From positions 1,116,001-1,180,000 of the forward strand of contig NZ_CP041638.1 in the NCBI RefSeq assembly GCF_007197775.1: a stretch of 64,000 nt of DNA. Direction: 5' to 3'. Positions within the stretch are counted from its first letter, which is position 1, and each line of letters opens with the position of its first letter. The notes under the pieces are model-generated. The model had not been told where the DNA came from. It did no database searches and worked only from the letters and a program-made list of their open reading frames with translations. The position numbers and the translations under genes were made by a program. This stretch comes from Thalassotalea sp. PS06. Its GTDB lineage: Bacteria; Pseudomonadota; Gammaproteobacteria; Enterobacterales; Alteromonadaceae. Of this stretch, positions 1-9,306 are shown in pieces.

Positions 1-3
1 ATA

Positions 4-43
4 GCCGCTATACATCCTGACGTTGTTCAGGCAAAATAGCGGC
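4..43. other. Nested inverted repeat in the glyA leader
   Basis: An outer stem GCCGCTAT (4-11) pairs with ATAGCGGC (36-43), and an inner stem CCTGA (16-20) pairs with TCAGG (27-31). No T-run follows, so it is not an obvious terminator. It ends 52 bases before the glyA start and could be a leader structure of glyA or the tail of the upstream transcript, which lies outside the window. No match to a glycine riboswitch could be established by eye. Confidence 0.45.
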
Positions 44-95
44 CTAATAATTAATCTGCACGCTCAGAATTCACCTTTAATACAGAGGAATAGCC

Positions 96-1352
96 ATGCT
101 CACTCGTGATATGAATATCGCTGATTTTGATCCTGAATTGTACCAGGCAATGTCTGATGAAGTTGTTCGTCAGGAACAGCATATCGAATTGATCGCATCT
201 GAAAACTACACCAGCCCACGTGTTCTTGAAGCACAAGGTTCACAGCTAACCAACAAATACGCCGAAGGTTACCCGGGTAAGCGTTATTACGGTGGTTGTG
301 AGTACGTTGATAAGGCTGAGCAATTAGCGATTGAGCGTGCTTGTGAACTATTTGGCGCAACCTATGCAAACGTTCAGCCACACGCCGGTTCTCAGGCAAA
401 TGCGGCAGTGTTCCAGGCGCTAGTAACGCCGGGGGCAAAAGTATTAGGCATGAGCCTTGCTCACGGTGGTCACTTAACTCACGGTTCTCACGTAAACTTC
501 TCTGGTAAGTTATACGAAGCCATCCAATACGGTCTGCACCCTGAAACGGGCGAAATTGATTACCAAGAAGTAGAGCGTTTAGCGCTTGAGCACAAGCCGG
601 AAATGATTATCGGTGGTTTCTCTGCATACTCTGGTATCGTTGACTGGGCGCGCATGCGTGAAATTGCTGATAAAGTTGGCGCCTATTTCATGGTGGATAT
701 GGCTCACGTTGCCGGTCTTGTTGCTGCGGGTCTTTATCCTAACCCAGTACCTCACGCACACGTTGTAACAACCACAACTCACAAAACTCTTGCTGGTCCT
801 CGTGGTGGTTTAATTATTTCTGGTTGTGATGACGAAACCATCTACAAGAAACTTAACAGCGCGGTATTCCCTGGTGGTCAGGGTGGTCCTTTGATGCACG
901 TTATTGCTGCTAAAGCGGTAGCTTTCAAAGAAGCATTAGAGCCAGAATTTAAAGATTACCAGCAGAAAGTATTAGATAACGCCAAAACCATGGTAGCGGT
1001 TCTCCAGGAACGTGGTTACAAAGTTGTTTCTAATGGTACTGAAAACCACTTATTGCTTCTTGACCTGATTGATAAAGATATCACCGGTAAAGATGCCGAT
1101 GCCGCTTTAGGTAAAGCACACATCACAGTGAACAAAAACTCTGTTCCAAATGATCCGCGTTCTCCGTTTGTAACTTCAGGCCTTCGCCTGGGTACGCCGG
1201 CGATCACTCGTCGTGGTTTCGGTGAAGCAGAAACTCGTGACCTTACTGGTTGGATTTGTGACATCCTTGATGATATCAGTAATGAAAACACTATCAGTGA
1301 CGTTCAGGAAAAAGTTAAAGCACTTTGTGCTAAATTCCCGGTTTACGCTTAA
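96..1352 (+). CDS. glyA: Serine hydroxymethyltransferase
   Basis: PLP enzyme that interconverts serine plus tetrahydrofolate with glycine plus 5,10-methylene-tetrahydrofolate in the cytosol, the main source of one-carbon units. The 418-residue product aligns almost end to end with E. coli GlyA (417 residues), from the MNIADFD start region through [12 protein letters not shown] to the terminal FPVYA. The PLP lysine lies in [14 protein letters not shown], near residue 230, and the glycine-rich [10 protein letters not shown] segment is intact. The ATG at 96 is chosen because the first residues match the family and an AGAGGA box precedes it. It stands just upstream of nrdR, as in related gammaproteobacteria, but a strong terminator separates the two, so glyA is probably its own transcription unit. 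Nothing odd was seen. Confidence 0.98.
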   Translation: MLTRDMNIADFDPELYQAMSDEVVRQEQHIELIASENYTSPRVLEAQGSQLTNKYAEGYPGKRYYGGCEYVDKAEQLAIERACELFGATYANVQPHAGSQANAAVFQALVTPGAKVLGMSLAHGGHLTHGSHVNFSGKLYEAIQYGLHPETGEIDYQEVERLALEHKPEMIIGGFSAYSGIVDWARMREIADKVGAYFMVDMAHVAGLVAAGLYPNPVPHAHVVTTTTHKTLAGPRGGLIISGCDDETIYKKLNSAVFPGGQGGPLMHVIAAKAVAFKEALEPEFKDYQQKVLDNAKTMVAVLQERGYKVVSNGTENHLLLLDLIDKDITGKDADAALGKAHITVNKNSVPNDPRSPFVTSGLRLGTPAITRRGFGEAETRDLTGWICDILDDISNENTISDVQEKVKALCAKFPVYA

Positions 1353-1410
1353 TTGATTTAAATTAACCTTACTGGTTACGAAGACATCGCAATCTGTTGA
1401 TGTTTCGATT

Positions 1411-1441
1411 AAAATGGTCGCCCTTAGCGGCCATTTTTTTT
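1411..1441 (+). terminator. Rho-independent terminator after glyA
   Basis: AATGG-CGC pairs with GCG-CCATT around a CCTTA loop, followed by eight T residues. It lies 60 bases after the glyA stop and just before nrdR. Confidence 0.85.
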
Positions 1442-1469
1442 GCCTATTAATAAGATTACGAGGAAGTCT

Positions 1470-1931
1470 ATGCATTGCCCGTTTTGCTCTGCCAACGATA
1501 CTAAGGTAATCGATTCTCGATTAGTTGCCGATGGCCATCAGATACGCCGTCGACGCCAGTGCTTACACTGTTCGGAGCGCTTTACTACCTTTGAAACCGC
1601 AGAGCTGGTGATGCCGCGCATCATTAAGCGTGATGGTTCGCGAGAGCCGTTTAATGAAGAAAAATTACGCAGTGGCCTACTCAGGGCATTAGAAAAGCGA
1701 CCTGTTAGTATCGAACAAACTGAAGGCTCGATTAACCATGTAATGTCACAGCTGCGGGCAACGGGAGAGCGAGAAGTCTCTTCAGAAATGTTAGGTAATA
1801 TCATTATGGAAGAGTTGAAAAAGCTCGATAAAGTTGCCTATGTTCGCTTTGCTTCGGTTTATCGCTCTTTTGAAGATATCCGTGAATTCGGCGAAGAGAT
1901 TGCTCGCCTTGGTAGTAACGGCGATTCATAA
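1470..1931 (+). CDS. nrdR: Transcriptional repressor NrdR
   Basis: Zinc-ribbon/ATP-cone repressor of ribonucleotide reductase operons; it senses ATP/dATP and binds NrdR boxes. The 153-residue product (E. coli 149) begins MHCPFC, has CPFC at residues 3-6 and CLHC near 31-34 as the zinc ribbon, and continues into the ATP-cone ([18 protein letters not shown]). The ATG at 1470 is preferred over an in-frame ATG at 1440 because the family begins exactly MxCPFC and an ACGAGGAAG ribosome site precedes 1470; the 1440 start would also lie at the terminator edge. It is first in a plus-strand group with ribD, ribE and ribBA, the conserved gammaproteobacterial order. Confidence 0.97.
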   Translation: MHCPFCSANDTKVIDSRLVADGHQIRRRRQCLHCSERFTTFETAELVMPRIIKRDGSREPFNEEKLRSGLLRALEKRPVSIEQTEGSINHVMSQLRATGEREVSSEMLGNIIMEELKKLDKVAYVRFASVYRSFEDIREFGEEIARLGSNGDS

Positions 1932-1970
1932 CCCCATCCTTTTTAATTAACGTTTGAACCAGGTTACGTT

Positions 1971-3101
1971 TTGAACTTTAGCAACAACGATTACCAATAC
2001 ATGCAGCGGGCCATTGAGTTGGCAAAAAAAGGTGAATATACCACCTCTCCAAATCCTATGGTTGGTTGCGTGCTGGTTAAAGATGGTACCGTTGTCGGTG
2101 AAGGCTGGCATCAAAAGGCGGGCCTTGGTCATGCTGAAGTAAACGCGCTGGCAATCGCTGGCAGTAATGCCTCTCAAAGCACAGCCTACGTTACTCTTGA
2201 ACCTTGTAGTCATTTCGGTCGCACACCTCCTTGTTCTAAGGCTTTGATTGAAGCCGGCGTCAAAGAAGTTGTTATTGCCATGCAGGATCCAAATCCGCAG
2301 GTAAGTGGACGAGGCATCCGCATGCTCGAAGAGGCCGGTATTAAAACCAAAGTTGGCTTGCTTGAAGCCTCTGCCAGACAAGTCAATGTTGGTTTCATTA
2401 AACGTATGGAAACCGGAATACCTCGGGTTATCTGTAAACTCGCCAGCTCTCTGGATGGCAAAATCGCCATGAAAAGCGGAGAGAGTAAGTGGATCACCTC
2501 AGCAGAGTCTCGTGAAGATGTGCAACGATTACGTGCCAGAAGTTGCGCCGTTATTTCCGGGGCCGATACGGTGATTACCGACGATGCCAGATTAACCGTT
2601 CGCTATCAGCAATTAGGCTTTGCCCAGCAAGCGATAAAGACGGAATATTTTCGTCAACCCATTCGTATCGTGATCGATAGCCAATACCGATTGCATCCCG
2701 ATCTTGCCTTATTTAATGAGCCGTCGCCGATTATCCTGATTCGTATTAACGGAAAAACTCAGCAAGAGCCAACATGGCAAGATAACGTAAGCGTTGTTGA
2801 GGTAGATGCAGCGGCAAATGGCAAAGTTGATTTAGCGAAGATGCTTGAACAGCTCGCATCACATGGCGTCAACAATCTGCTAGTTGAGGCCGGTGGTAAG
2901 CTGGCATCGGCATTTATTCAGGCGCAATTAGTGGATGAGCTATGGTTATATCAGGCGCCAAAATTGATGGGCGCTGAAGCAATTAGCTTATTGGCGTTAC
3001 CTGGGGTTGAAAAACTGGCTCAGGCACAGCATCTTGCCATTAACGATATTCGTAAAATTGGTGCGGATATTCGCATTCGCGCCAGTTTTAACAAGCAATA
3101 A
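1971..3101 (+). CDS. ribD: Riboflavin biosynthesis deaminase/reductase RibD
   Basis: Bifunctional enzyme of the second and third steps of riboflavin synthesis: deamination of the pyrimidine made from GTP, then NADPH-dependent reduction of its ribosyl side chain. The N-terminal deaminase domain (about residues 8-150) carries the zinc site H54-A-E56 and PC79...C88 in EPCSHFGRTPPC. The C-terminal reductase domain (about 155-376) has KLASSLDGKIA and WITS. Length 376, E. coli 367. The start is a TTG at 1971, with AGG seven bases upstream; the next methionine is at residue 11, which would still leave the catalytic domain intact, so the start is only moderately certain. It follows nrdR by 39 bp and precedes ribE by 12 bp. 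Confidence 0.96.
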   Translation: MNFSNNDYQYMQRAIELAKKGEYTTSPNPMVGCVLVKDGTVVGEGWHQKAGLGHAEVNALAIAGSNASQSTAYVTLEPCSHFGRTPPCSKALIEAGVKEVVIAMQDPNPQVSGRGIRMLEEAGIKTKVGLLEASARQVNVGFIKRMETGIPRVICKLASSLDGKIAMKSGESKWITSAESREDVQRLRARSCAVISGADTVITDDARLTVRYQQLGFAQQAIKTEYFRQPIRIVIDSQYRLHPDLALFNEPSPIILIRINGKTQQEPTWQDNVSVVEVDAAANGKVDLAKMLEQLASHGVNNLLVEAGGKLASAFIQAQLVDELWLYQAPKLMGAEAISLLALPGVEKLAQAQHLAINDIRKIGADIRIRASFNKQ

Positions 3102-3113
3102 GAAAGCAAAATT

Positions 3114-3773
3114 ATGTTTACCGGAATCATTGAAGCGACTGGACGAATTAAAGCGATTCAACGCCAGTCAACAGGTGCCAGAATTGAGATAGATACTCAG
3201 AGCCTGGACATGAGTGATGTGCAACTGGGCGACTCCATTGCCACCAATGGTATTTGTCTGACCGTCGTGTCTTTTACCAATGCCAGCTTTGTCGCCGATG
3301 TGTCGATTGAGACCCTGGAGCGCACCGGCTTTGGTAACTACCAAACCGGACAGCGGGTTAATCTGGAAAAAGCCATGTTAGCAACGTCTAGATTTGGTGG
3401 CCATATTGTTAGTGGCCATGTTGATGGTATTGCTACTATTACCGCGATTACCGAGCGTGGTAATGCCTGGGAATACTGGTTACAGGTCGATGACTCGTTA
3501 AAAGGCTATATTGCTGAAAAAGGCTCAGTGACAATAGATGGCATTAGCCTGACGGTTAACAGTGTTGACGATGATAAATTCCGACTGACCATAGTGCCTC
3601 ATACTCGTGCTGAGACCATTATTGAGACATATACTCTTGGTCAGGAAGTCAATCTAGAGGTCGATGTGGTTGCCCGCTACGTCGAGCGCCTGCTCCAGTG
3701 TCAAAAGCAAGGCACTACCGATTCTGGCGTTAGTGAATCATTATTACGAAAAAGTGGCTTTATCAAAGCCTGA
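3114..3773 (+). CDS. ribE: Riboflavin synthase, alpha subunit
   Basis: Catalyses dismutation of two 6,7-dimethyl-8-ribityllumazine molecules to riboflavin plus the pyrimidine precursor. It opens with the family hallmark MFTGIIEATG and holds the two tandem lumazine-binding repeats (about residues 1-97 and 98-197), the second starting near SGHVDG. Length 219, usual for the family. It lies between ribD (12 bp gap) and ribBA, so co-translation in a rib operon is likely. The name ribE follows the Bacillus/Shewanella usage; E. coli calls it ribC. The partner lumazine synthase gene ribH, normally just downstream of ribBA, is absent from the window. Confidence 0.96.
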   Translation: MFTGIIEATGRIKAIQRQSTGARIEIDTQSLDMSDVQLGDSIATNGICLTVVSFTNASFVADVSIETLERTGFGNYQTGQRVNLEKAMLATSRFGGHIVSGHVDGIATITAITERGNAWEYWLQVDDSLKGYIAEKGSVTIDGISLTVNSVDDDKFRLTIVPHTRAETIIETYTLGQEVNLEVDVVARYVERLLQCQKQGTTDSGVSESLLRKSGFIKA

Positions 3774-3806
3774 TTAAGCATTATGGGATGTAAGCCCGAG
3801 GTAACT

Positions 3807-4916
3807 ATGAAATTTAATACTCCCCAGGAACTAATCGAAGATATTGCCCTAGGCAAAATGGTTATCCTGATGGACGATGAAGATCGCGAAAATGAAGGCG
3901 ACTTTATCATGGCAGCAGAAAAAGTGACGCCAGAGGCGATCAACTTTATGGCAACACATGGCCGCGGACTAATCTGTATGCCAATGAGCAAAAGCCGTTG
4001 TCAACAATTAAAGCTGCCATTGATGGTGGACAACAACGAAGCGCAGTTTACCACTAACTTTACCGTTTCTATCGAAGCGGCAAGTGGCGTTACTACCGGG
4101 ATTTCTGCATCGGATCGTGCCACTACCATTTTAGCGGCAGTGGCTAAAGATGCCGACCACACGTCCATTGTGCAACCGGGTCATATTTTCCCCTTAGTCG
4201 CCAAAGACGGTGGTGTATTAAACCGCGCCGGACATACCGAAGCGGGTGTCGATTTAGCGCGCCTGGCCGGGTTAGAGCCAGCGGCGGTCATCGTTGAAAT
4301 TCTTAATGAAGATGGCACCATGGCGCGTCGTAATGATTTGGAAGTGATTGCCAAAAAACACGATCTGAAAATTGGTACCATTGCCGATTTGATTGAATAT
4401 CGCAATGCTACCGAAACCACGATTCAGCGGGTTAGCGAGTGTAAATTCCCAACCGCTTTTGGTGAATTCGATTTAGTGGCATTTACTGATACTATCGACG
4501 GCCAAAGCCATTTTGCGTTAATCAAAGGGGATATCAAGCCAGAAGAGCCAACTCTGGTTCGAGTTCATCTGGAAAATACCTTTAAAGATTTATTGTACTG
4601 TCAGCGCGGTAACGTCACCTCCTGGCCTATTGCCAGTGCGCTGCAGAAAATAGCCAAAGAGGGCGGTGTGTTGGTTTTGCTAGGCAAGCACCAGACGCCG
4701 CAGTCCCTGATTCAACAGGTCAAGAAGTTTGCCTTGCAGGATGCTGGTGAAGATGTGAAAGAAGTGACCAAGCACGTTGGCTCTCGCAATGTTGGTGTTG
4801 GTTCACAAATTCTTGCCAATCTGGGCGTGAGTAAAATGCGCCTGTTAAGCTCACAAACCAAGTACCACTCACTATCCGGTTTTGGATTAGAAATCGTCGA
4901 ATATATTCACGACTAG
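3807..4916 (+). CDS. ribBA: 3,4-dihydroxy-2-butanone-4-phosphate synthase with degenerate GTP cyclohydrolase II-like domain (RibBX type)
   Basis: The N-terminal domain (residues 1-200) makes 3,4-dihydroxy-2-butanone 4-phosphate from ribulose 5-phosphate; its acidic signature [10 protein letters not shown] is at residues 23-32 and [11 protein letters not shown] near 145 is intact. The C-terminal domain (about 205-369) aligns with GTP cyclohydrolase II but has lost the three zinc cysteines: where E. coli RibA has C-x10-C-x-C, this protein has N, G and V, and the RQEGRNIG catalytic stretch is missing. It is therefore a DHBP synthase with a non-catalytic tail, as described for the proteobacterial RibBX variant. 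A separate ribA must exist elsewhere. ATG 3807 is chosen over 3783 because the family starts [10 protein letters not shown] and a CGAGG box precedes it. Confidence 0.93.
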   Translation: MKFNTPQELIEDIALGKMVILMDDEDRENEGDFIMAAEKVTPEAINFMATHGRGLICMPMSKSRCQQLKLPLMVDNNEAQFTTNFTVSIEAASGVTTGISASDRATTILAAVAKDADHTSIVQPGHIFPLVAKDGGVLNRAGHTEAGVDLARLAGLEPAAVIVEILNEDGTMARRNDLEVIAKKHDLKIGTIADLIEYRNATETTIQRVSECKFPTAFGEFDLVAFTDTIDGQSHFALIKGDIKPEEPTLVRVHLENTFKDLLYCQRGNVTSWPIASALQKIAKEGGVLVLLGKHQTPQSLIQQVKKFALQDAGEDVKEVTKHVGSRNVGVGSQILANLGVSKMRLLSSQTKYHSLSGFGLEIVEYIHD

Positions 4917-4925
4917 TTGATTAAA

Positions 4926-4955
4926 GCCAGCCTATCACTAAAATGACGGGCTGGC
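4926..4955. terminator. Possible hairpin between convergent ribBA and VWA genes
   Basis: GCCAGCC (4926-4932) pairs with GGCTGGC (4949-4955) over a 16-base loop. There is no T-run on either side, so a terminator role is weakly supported; its position between two convergent genes is the main argument. Confidence 0.3.
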
Positions 4956-4988
4956 CACTAAGTTGTTTATAGCGGTTTAGTTGTAAAT

Positions 4989-5792
4989 CTAGAAGATTCT
5001 TCGAAATTTGAGAGCAAGTCCTGCTAAACCGAATAATAATAATGAGGTAGGTTCTGGAACAGTTGGGTTAGGAGTATCTGAATTTCTACAAGCAGGATCC
5101 TGTGGGTTTGCTGTGCAAAAACCAATGGTCTCTTGAAGTTTAGCGTTCGCAAAATTTGTCACGAATGTTTGTACTACCGACTGATCTGTCGTATTCAGAC
5201 CATTTAAATCGAATACTGAACCTCCGTGATTATCAGCTAGAGGGCCGATTGAAGAAATTGTATGAAATCCACTCAACACGGCATTGAAAAGGGCATTGTT
5301 TGCTGTAAGTATCGAATCTGCATCCGAAAAGTTTAATTCGCCATTTCCGTCGGGCTCATCAGTGAAAATTATCACATTTTTGACAGCGTCATTTCTAAAA
5401 GAAAATGATGATGATTCCGGCCCGTATGAATTCAACGCATAAGCGATTGCATCATACGCATCTTCATCTGAACCAGAGCTGATTAATGTCGCCGCTGCGG
5501 CTCCAAAACCTGCGGCGTCAGTGAAGTCCGTGACAGTTCGGATTTGATCAAAACTTGCTCCATAGCCGACTAGCGCAAATCGAACATCAATACCTCCAGC
5601 ACTCATTATTGATGCAAATAATGCAATATTGTCTCGCAGGTTGTCTTGAACAGGTCCCATTGAACCAGATTCATCCACGATCATAATTATGTCTGATTTG
5701 ATTTGCGCTGCTTGAACTTGAAACGTGGAAATTACGAAAGCTAAACTCACGATACAAGTTCGGAAAAATGAAATTTTTAGGCGTTTTAACAT
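4989..5792 (-). CDS. Secreted von Willebrand factor A domain protein with PEP-CTERM sorting signal
   Basis: A 267-residue exported protein. Residues 1-29 form a signal peptide ending QVQA-A. The VWA domain begins right after it, with the metal-ion-dependent adhesion motif D-E-S-G-S at residues 40-44 and a later FTDEPDG strand. The C-terminus is a textbook PEP-CTERM tag: VPEP, a hydrophobic stretch, then FRR. Such tags are cut by an exosortase and are usually linked to exopolysaccharide or biofilm-surface proteins. The ATG at 5792 is chosen because a GGAGG box sits nine bases upstream; an in-frame TTG at 5807 overlaps that box. It stands alone, convergent with ribBA, in the place where ribH-nusB-thiL usually lie. 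VWA and PEP-CTERM assignments are firm; the biological role is not known. Confidence 0.88.
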   Translation of the reverse strand: MLKRLKISFFRTCIVSLAFVISTFQVQAAQIKSDIIMIVDESGSMGPVQDNLRDNIALFASIMSAGGIDVRFALVGYGASFDQIRTVTDFTDAAGFGAAAATLISSGSDEDAYDAIAYALNSYGPESSSFSFRNDAVKNVIIFTDEPDGNGELNFSDADSILTANNALFNAVLSGFHTISSIGPLADNHGGSVFDLNGLNTTDQSVVQTFVTNFANAKLQETIGFCTANPQDPACRNSDTPNPTVPEPTSLLLFGLAGLALKFRRIF

Positions 5793-6425
5793 TAATATAT
5801 CCTCCAAAGAATTTATTGTGTTTATTCATGCAACCCAGAATGGTTTATTTTCATAATTTTTACCTATTTATCTACCTTGGTGACTAAAAACGTTTGTCCT
5901 TAAACTCTAATTACAAAAGCTTTATCATAATGATTGCATGGAAATGTAAGTGAACTCCGCGCAGAGCAGTTGTGTGAAGGCAAATTCGATGCCAAGATTT
6001 AAAAGTTATTTAAATACAGTTGGTTAGCGTTGTTTGGTGAGTTGTGTTTGAAAGGTGCTGTTTATATATGTGACATGACTAGACTGTGCGGGGTTTAATT
6101 TAGCAATGATTTCGAAATATTTTTTAGCTTATTTAAATTCTGAAAAAGGGAGAAAATTTTACTATCTAAAATAGAGTCAAGGCTGGATAAATATTATTCA
6201 GATACCCGGGAGGCAATATTGTTTTATTGCAAATAATAAATAGTCTCTGATTTGCTAGATTCTTTCACATGCCTTTTCGATTTGATGTTTAACAAAATTC
6301 TTTTTAAATGGAATTCGGATAGGCAGAAGGGTAGTACTGTTGGGTAGGTTACTGCAAAATTATAATGATAAATATCCTTTTAATATGCATTGCGAAAGTA
6401 AGAGGAATTTGGGAGTTACCTGTGT
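5793..6425. other. AT-rich intergenic region of about 630 bp
   Basis: No convincing coding region, RNA gene or repeat was found here. It contains the GGAGG ribosome site of the VWA gene and long A/T-rich stretches. Only ORFs of some 20 codons occur. It may hold the VWA promoter and remnants of the genes (ribH, nusB, thiL) expected by synteny, but no residual similarity could be read. Confidence 0.5.
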
Positions 6426-7370
6426 TTAAGAGGACTGGACTGTTTCTTTCAGTTTCGAAAACATATTCACTAAGAGTAATACGATTGAGCCGAGGAACAT
6501 CCCAAGAACCAAGGTGAATATTGGCCCGACCAACCAGGAATACCAGTTATGCGCTGGCCAGCTATTAACGACATTTTCGGCGGCAACTTGTAGGTGATGA
6601 AAATATTCAATACCGTGCACGAGAATACCACCACCTACTAAGAACATGGCTGCGGTGCCCAGAAAAGATAAGCTCTTCATTAGCTTTGGTGCAAAGCTAA
6701 GTAAACCGTTACCAACCTTCTCCCTGACTTTCCCTCGAAAACCAGATTTTGGATTCTGCAGCAAATAGACCCCGAGATCGTCAATTTTAACGATACCGGC
6801 AACCAACCCATAAACCCCTATGGTCATCAATACCGCGATTAATGATACAACGGTTGCCTGGTCTATAAACGCGCGGTGTTGAACTGTGCCCAAGGCAATA
6901 ATGATGATTTCAGCCGAGAGGATAAAATCCGTTCTGATCGCGCCTTTAATTTTGTCTTTTTCATACTCGACCAAATCGATATTGTCATCCACCAGGGCGT
7001 TAATATCTTTCTGGTGCTGTTCATCGTCATGGTCACCCTGCAGGTTATGATAGATTTTTTCTACCCCTTCATAGCAAAGGTAGGCCCCGCCGATTATGAG
7101 TAATGGAGTAATTAGGGAAGGCAGAAAAGCGCTAAGAAGTAGGGCCGCAGGAACTAAAATCAGCTTGTTTACGAAAGAGCCTTTGGCGACCGCCCAAACC
7201 ACAGGAATTTCTCTGTCAGCCTTTACTCCGCTTACCTGTTGCGCATTTAGCGCCAGGTCGTCGCCAAGCACTCCAGCGGTTTTCTTAGCCGCGACTTTGG
7301 TCATCAGGGCGACGTCATCCAGCGCTACCGCAATTTTATCGATAAGGGCGAACAGACTTGAACCTGCCAT
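6426..7370 (-). CDS. yedI: DUF808 family inner-membrane protein YedI
   Basis: A 314-residue polytopic membrane protein matching E. coli YedI over its length: it starts MAGSSLFALIDKIA, followed by AAKKTAGVLGDDLALNAQQ and the VVWAVAKGS segment, all diagnostic of DUF808. At least five hydrophobic membrane segments are visible (about residues 68-98, 148-165, 173-195, 228-250 and 285-308). The charged loop DHDDEQHQKD lies between the second and third. Function is unknown in the family. It is downstream of dxs on the same strand, but a terminator after dxs separates them. Nothing unusual in length or composition. Confidence 0.93.
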   Translation of the reverse strand: MAGSSLFALIDKIAVALDDVALMTKVAAKKTAGVLGDDLALNAQQVSGVKADREIPVVWAVAKGSFVNKLILVPAALLLSAFLPSLITPLLIIGGAYLCYEGVEKIYHNLQGDHDDEQHQKDINALVDDNIDLVEYEKDKIKGAIRTDFILSAEIIIIALGTVQHRAFIDQATVVSLIAVLMTIGVYGLVAGIVKIDDLGVYLLQNPKSGFRGKVREKVGNGLLSFAPKLMKSLSFLGTAAMFLVGGGILVHGIEYFHHLQVAAENVVNSWPAHNWYSWLVGPIFTLVLGMFLGSIVLLLVNMFSKLKETVQSS

Positions 7371-7393
7371 AATATGTTTCCATTTTACATTGC

Positions 7394-7426
7394 AAAAAAA
7401 AGCCCTTAAGTTTTGGCTTAAGGGCT
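7394..7426 (-). terminator. Rho-independent terminator after dxs
   Basis: On the minus strand AGCCCTTAAG pairs with CTTAAGGGCT around CCAAAA, followed by eight T residues. It ends the xseB-ispA-dxs unit. Confidence 0.88.
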
Positions 7427-7431
7427 CAGTA

Positions 7432-9294
7432 TTAATTCATAAATGCGTCGATTCGACTTTTGATACCAGGAGCATCGATTCCCAGTTCCTGATGAATTTC
7501 AGGCTGGGTTCCGTGTTTTATAAACTCATCGGGAATTCCGATATTTAACACGGGTGTGGTTAATCGCTTAGCCTGCAGATATTCATTTACCGCTGAACCG
7601 GCACCACCGGCGATAGCATTATCTTCAATGGTTACCAGATAATCGTGATTATCGACAAGTTGCTGCACTCTATCTTCATCCAATGGTTTTACAAAGCGCA
7701 TATCAACCAAGGTTGCATTCATTTGTTCGGCAACTTTTTTGGCTTCGGCCAACATAGTGCCAAAGGATAGAATTGCCACTTTTTCGCCCTGCAAAATGTC
7801 TTTTGCTTTACCAATTTCGATGGTTTCATCGATACCAGGTAGTTCAGCTCCTGTGCCACTGCCTCGAGGGTAGCGAACCGCTGCAGGTCGTTGCAGTTGA
7901 TGACCGGTGTTGAGCATTAAACGGCACTCAGCTTCATCCGATGGCGTCATAATGACTAGGTTCGGGATACAGCGCATAAATGACAAGTCAAAAGCGCCCT
8001 GATGAGTAGGGCCATCGGCACCGACAATACCAGCACGATCAATGGCAAATAGTACCGGCAGATTCTGTATCGCCACATCGTGAATTAATTGATCGTAGGC
8101 ACGCTGTAAAAAGCTAGAGTAAATGGCCACTACCGGGTTGTAACCACCAATAGCAAGGCCAGCTGCAAAGGTTACTGCATGTTGTTCGGCAATCGCTACA
8201 TCAAAGTATTGATTCGGAAAACGCTGACTGAACTCGACCATGCCAGAGCCTTCGCGCATTGCTGGGGTGATTGCCATGAGCTTTTCATCCTGCTCAGCGG
8301 TTGCACATAACCAATCGCCAAATATCTTTGAGTAGGTCGGTAGGCTTGGCTTGCTCTTTGGTAATGAGTTACTGGCTGGATCAAATTTAGGTACTGCATG
8401 GTAGCCAATAGGATCCTGCTCAGCCTGCTCATATCCTTTACCCTTGCGAGTAACCACATGCAGAATCTGCGGCCCTTTCAGGCTGCGCATATTGCGAATG
8501 GTATCTACCAGGCCGTTAACGTCATGACCATCAATCGGTCCAATATAGTTAAAGCCAAGCTCTTCAAAGAAGGTGCTCGGTACTACCATGCCCTTTAGGT
8601 GTTCTTCGGCTTTCGATGCCAATTCTTTTATCGGCGGAATGGATCCTAAAATGCGTTTACCACCTTCACGCAGGCCAGTATACAAACTACCTGATAATAA
8701 TTTCGCCAGGTGATTGTTAAGCGCGCCCACGTTTTCAGAAATCGACATTTCATTATCGTTTAGTACAACTAACAGGTCTTTGTGGATATCACCACCATGG
8801 TTTAGGGCTTCAAACGCCATACCTGCAGTCATCGCACCATCGCCTATTACCGCGACAGTTTTACGGTTTAACCCTTCTTTTTCCGCTGCAACAGCCATAC
8901 CTAATGCCGCAGAAATTGATGTCGATGAGTGTCCGACGCTTAATACGTCATACTCACTTTCTTCTCGCCAGGGAAACGGATGTAATCCGTCTTTTTGACG
9001 AATGGTATGAAGTTGGTCGCGACGACCAGTAAGGATTTTATGGGGATATGCCTGATGACCTACGTCCCAGACTAAATGATCAAATGGCGTGTCGTACACA
9101 TAGTGCAGGGCAACGGTTAATTCGATAGCGCCGAGGCCTGATGCAAAGTGGCCACTGCTTTTACTCACGGAATTAAGTAAGTATCCACGTAATTCATCAC
9201 TGATCTGCTTTAGCTGATCCTGGGGGAACTCGCGCAATTGTTGTGGCTTATCAATTTGCGCTAACAAAGGATAATTTTCTAGATCAATAGTCAT
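7432..9294 (-). CDS. dxs: 1-deoxy-D-xylulose-5-phosphate synthase
   Basis: Thiamine-diphosphate enzyme of the first step of the MEP isoprenoid pathway (pyruvate plus glyceraldehyde 3-phosphate to DXP); DXP also feeds thiamine and pyridoxal synthesis. The 620-residue product (same as E. coli) has [12 protein letters not shown] near the N-terminus, the ThDP motif GDGAMTAG...NDN, the transketolase pyrimidine-binding domain with [15 protein letters not shown], and the C-terminal transketolase domain. ATG 9294 is chosen over an in-frame TTG at 9306 because it gives the family length. It follows ispA with a 12 bp gap in a xseB-ispA-dxs operon, which couples the MEP entry step to farnesyl diphosphate synthesis. 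Confidence 0.98.
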   Translation of the reverse strand: MTIDLENYPLLAQIDKPQQLREFPQDQLKQISDELRGYLLNSVSKSSGHFASGLGAIELTVALHYVYDTPFDHLVWDVGHQAYPHKILTGRRDQLHTIRQKDGLHPFPWREESEYDVLSVGHSSTSISAALGMAVAAEKEGLNRKTVAVIGDGAMTAGMAFEALNHGGDIHKDLLVVLNDNEMSISENVGALNNHLAKLLSGSLYTGLREGGKRILGSIPPIKELASKAEEHLKGMVVPSTFFEELGFNYIGPIDGHDVNGLVDTIRNMRSLKGPQILHVVTRKGKGYEQAEQDPIGYHAVPKFDPASNSLPKSKPSLPTYSKIFGDWLCATAEQDEKLMAITPAMREGSGMVEFSQRFPNQYFDVAIAEQHAVTFAAGLAIGGYNPVVAIYSSFLQRAYDQLIHDVAIQNLPVLFAIDRAGIVGADGPTHQGAFDLSFMRCIPNLVIMTPSDEAECRLMLNTGHQLQRPAAVRYPRGSGTGAELPGIDETIEIGKAKDILQGEKVAILSFGTMLAEAKKVAEQMNATLVDMRFVKPLDEDRVQQLVDNHDYLVTIEDNAIAGGAGSAVNEYLQAKRLTTPVLNIGIPDEFIKHGTQPEIHQELGIDAPGIKSRIDAFMN

Positions 9295-9306
9295 AGATTC
9301 TTTCAA

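Noticed and set aside
96..1352. Antisense genes over glyA and other housekeeping genes
   Set aside because: Open frames on the opposite strand of conserved genes are composition shadows without starts or homologues.
1971..3113. FMN riboswitch controlling ribD
   Set aside because: The 39-bp gap before ribD is too short and shows no FMN-aptamer core; the genes are preceded by nrdR.
5793..6425. Hidden small gene or RNA in the 630-bp spacer
   Set aside because: Only very short open frames and A/T-rich sequence were seen, with no consistent structure or ribosome site.
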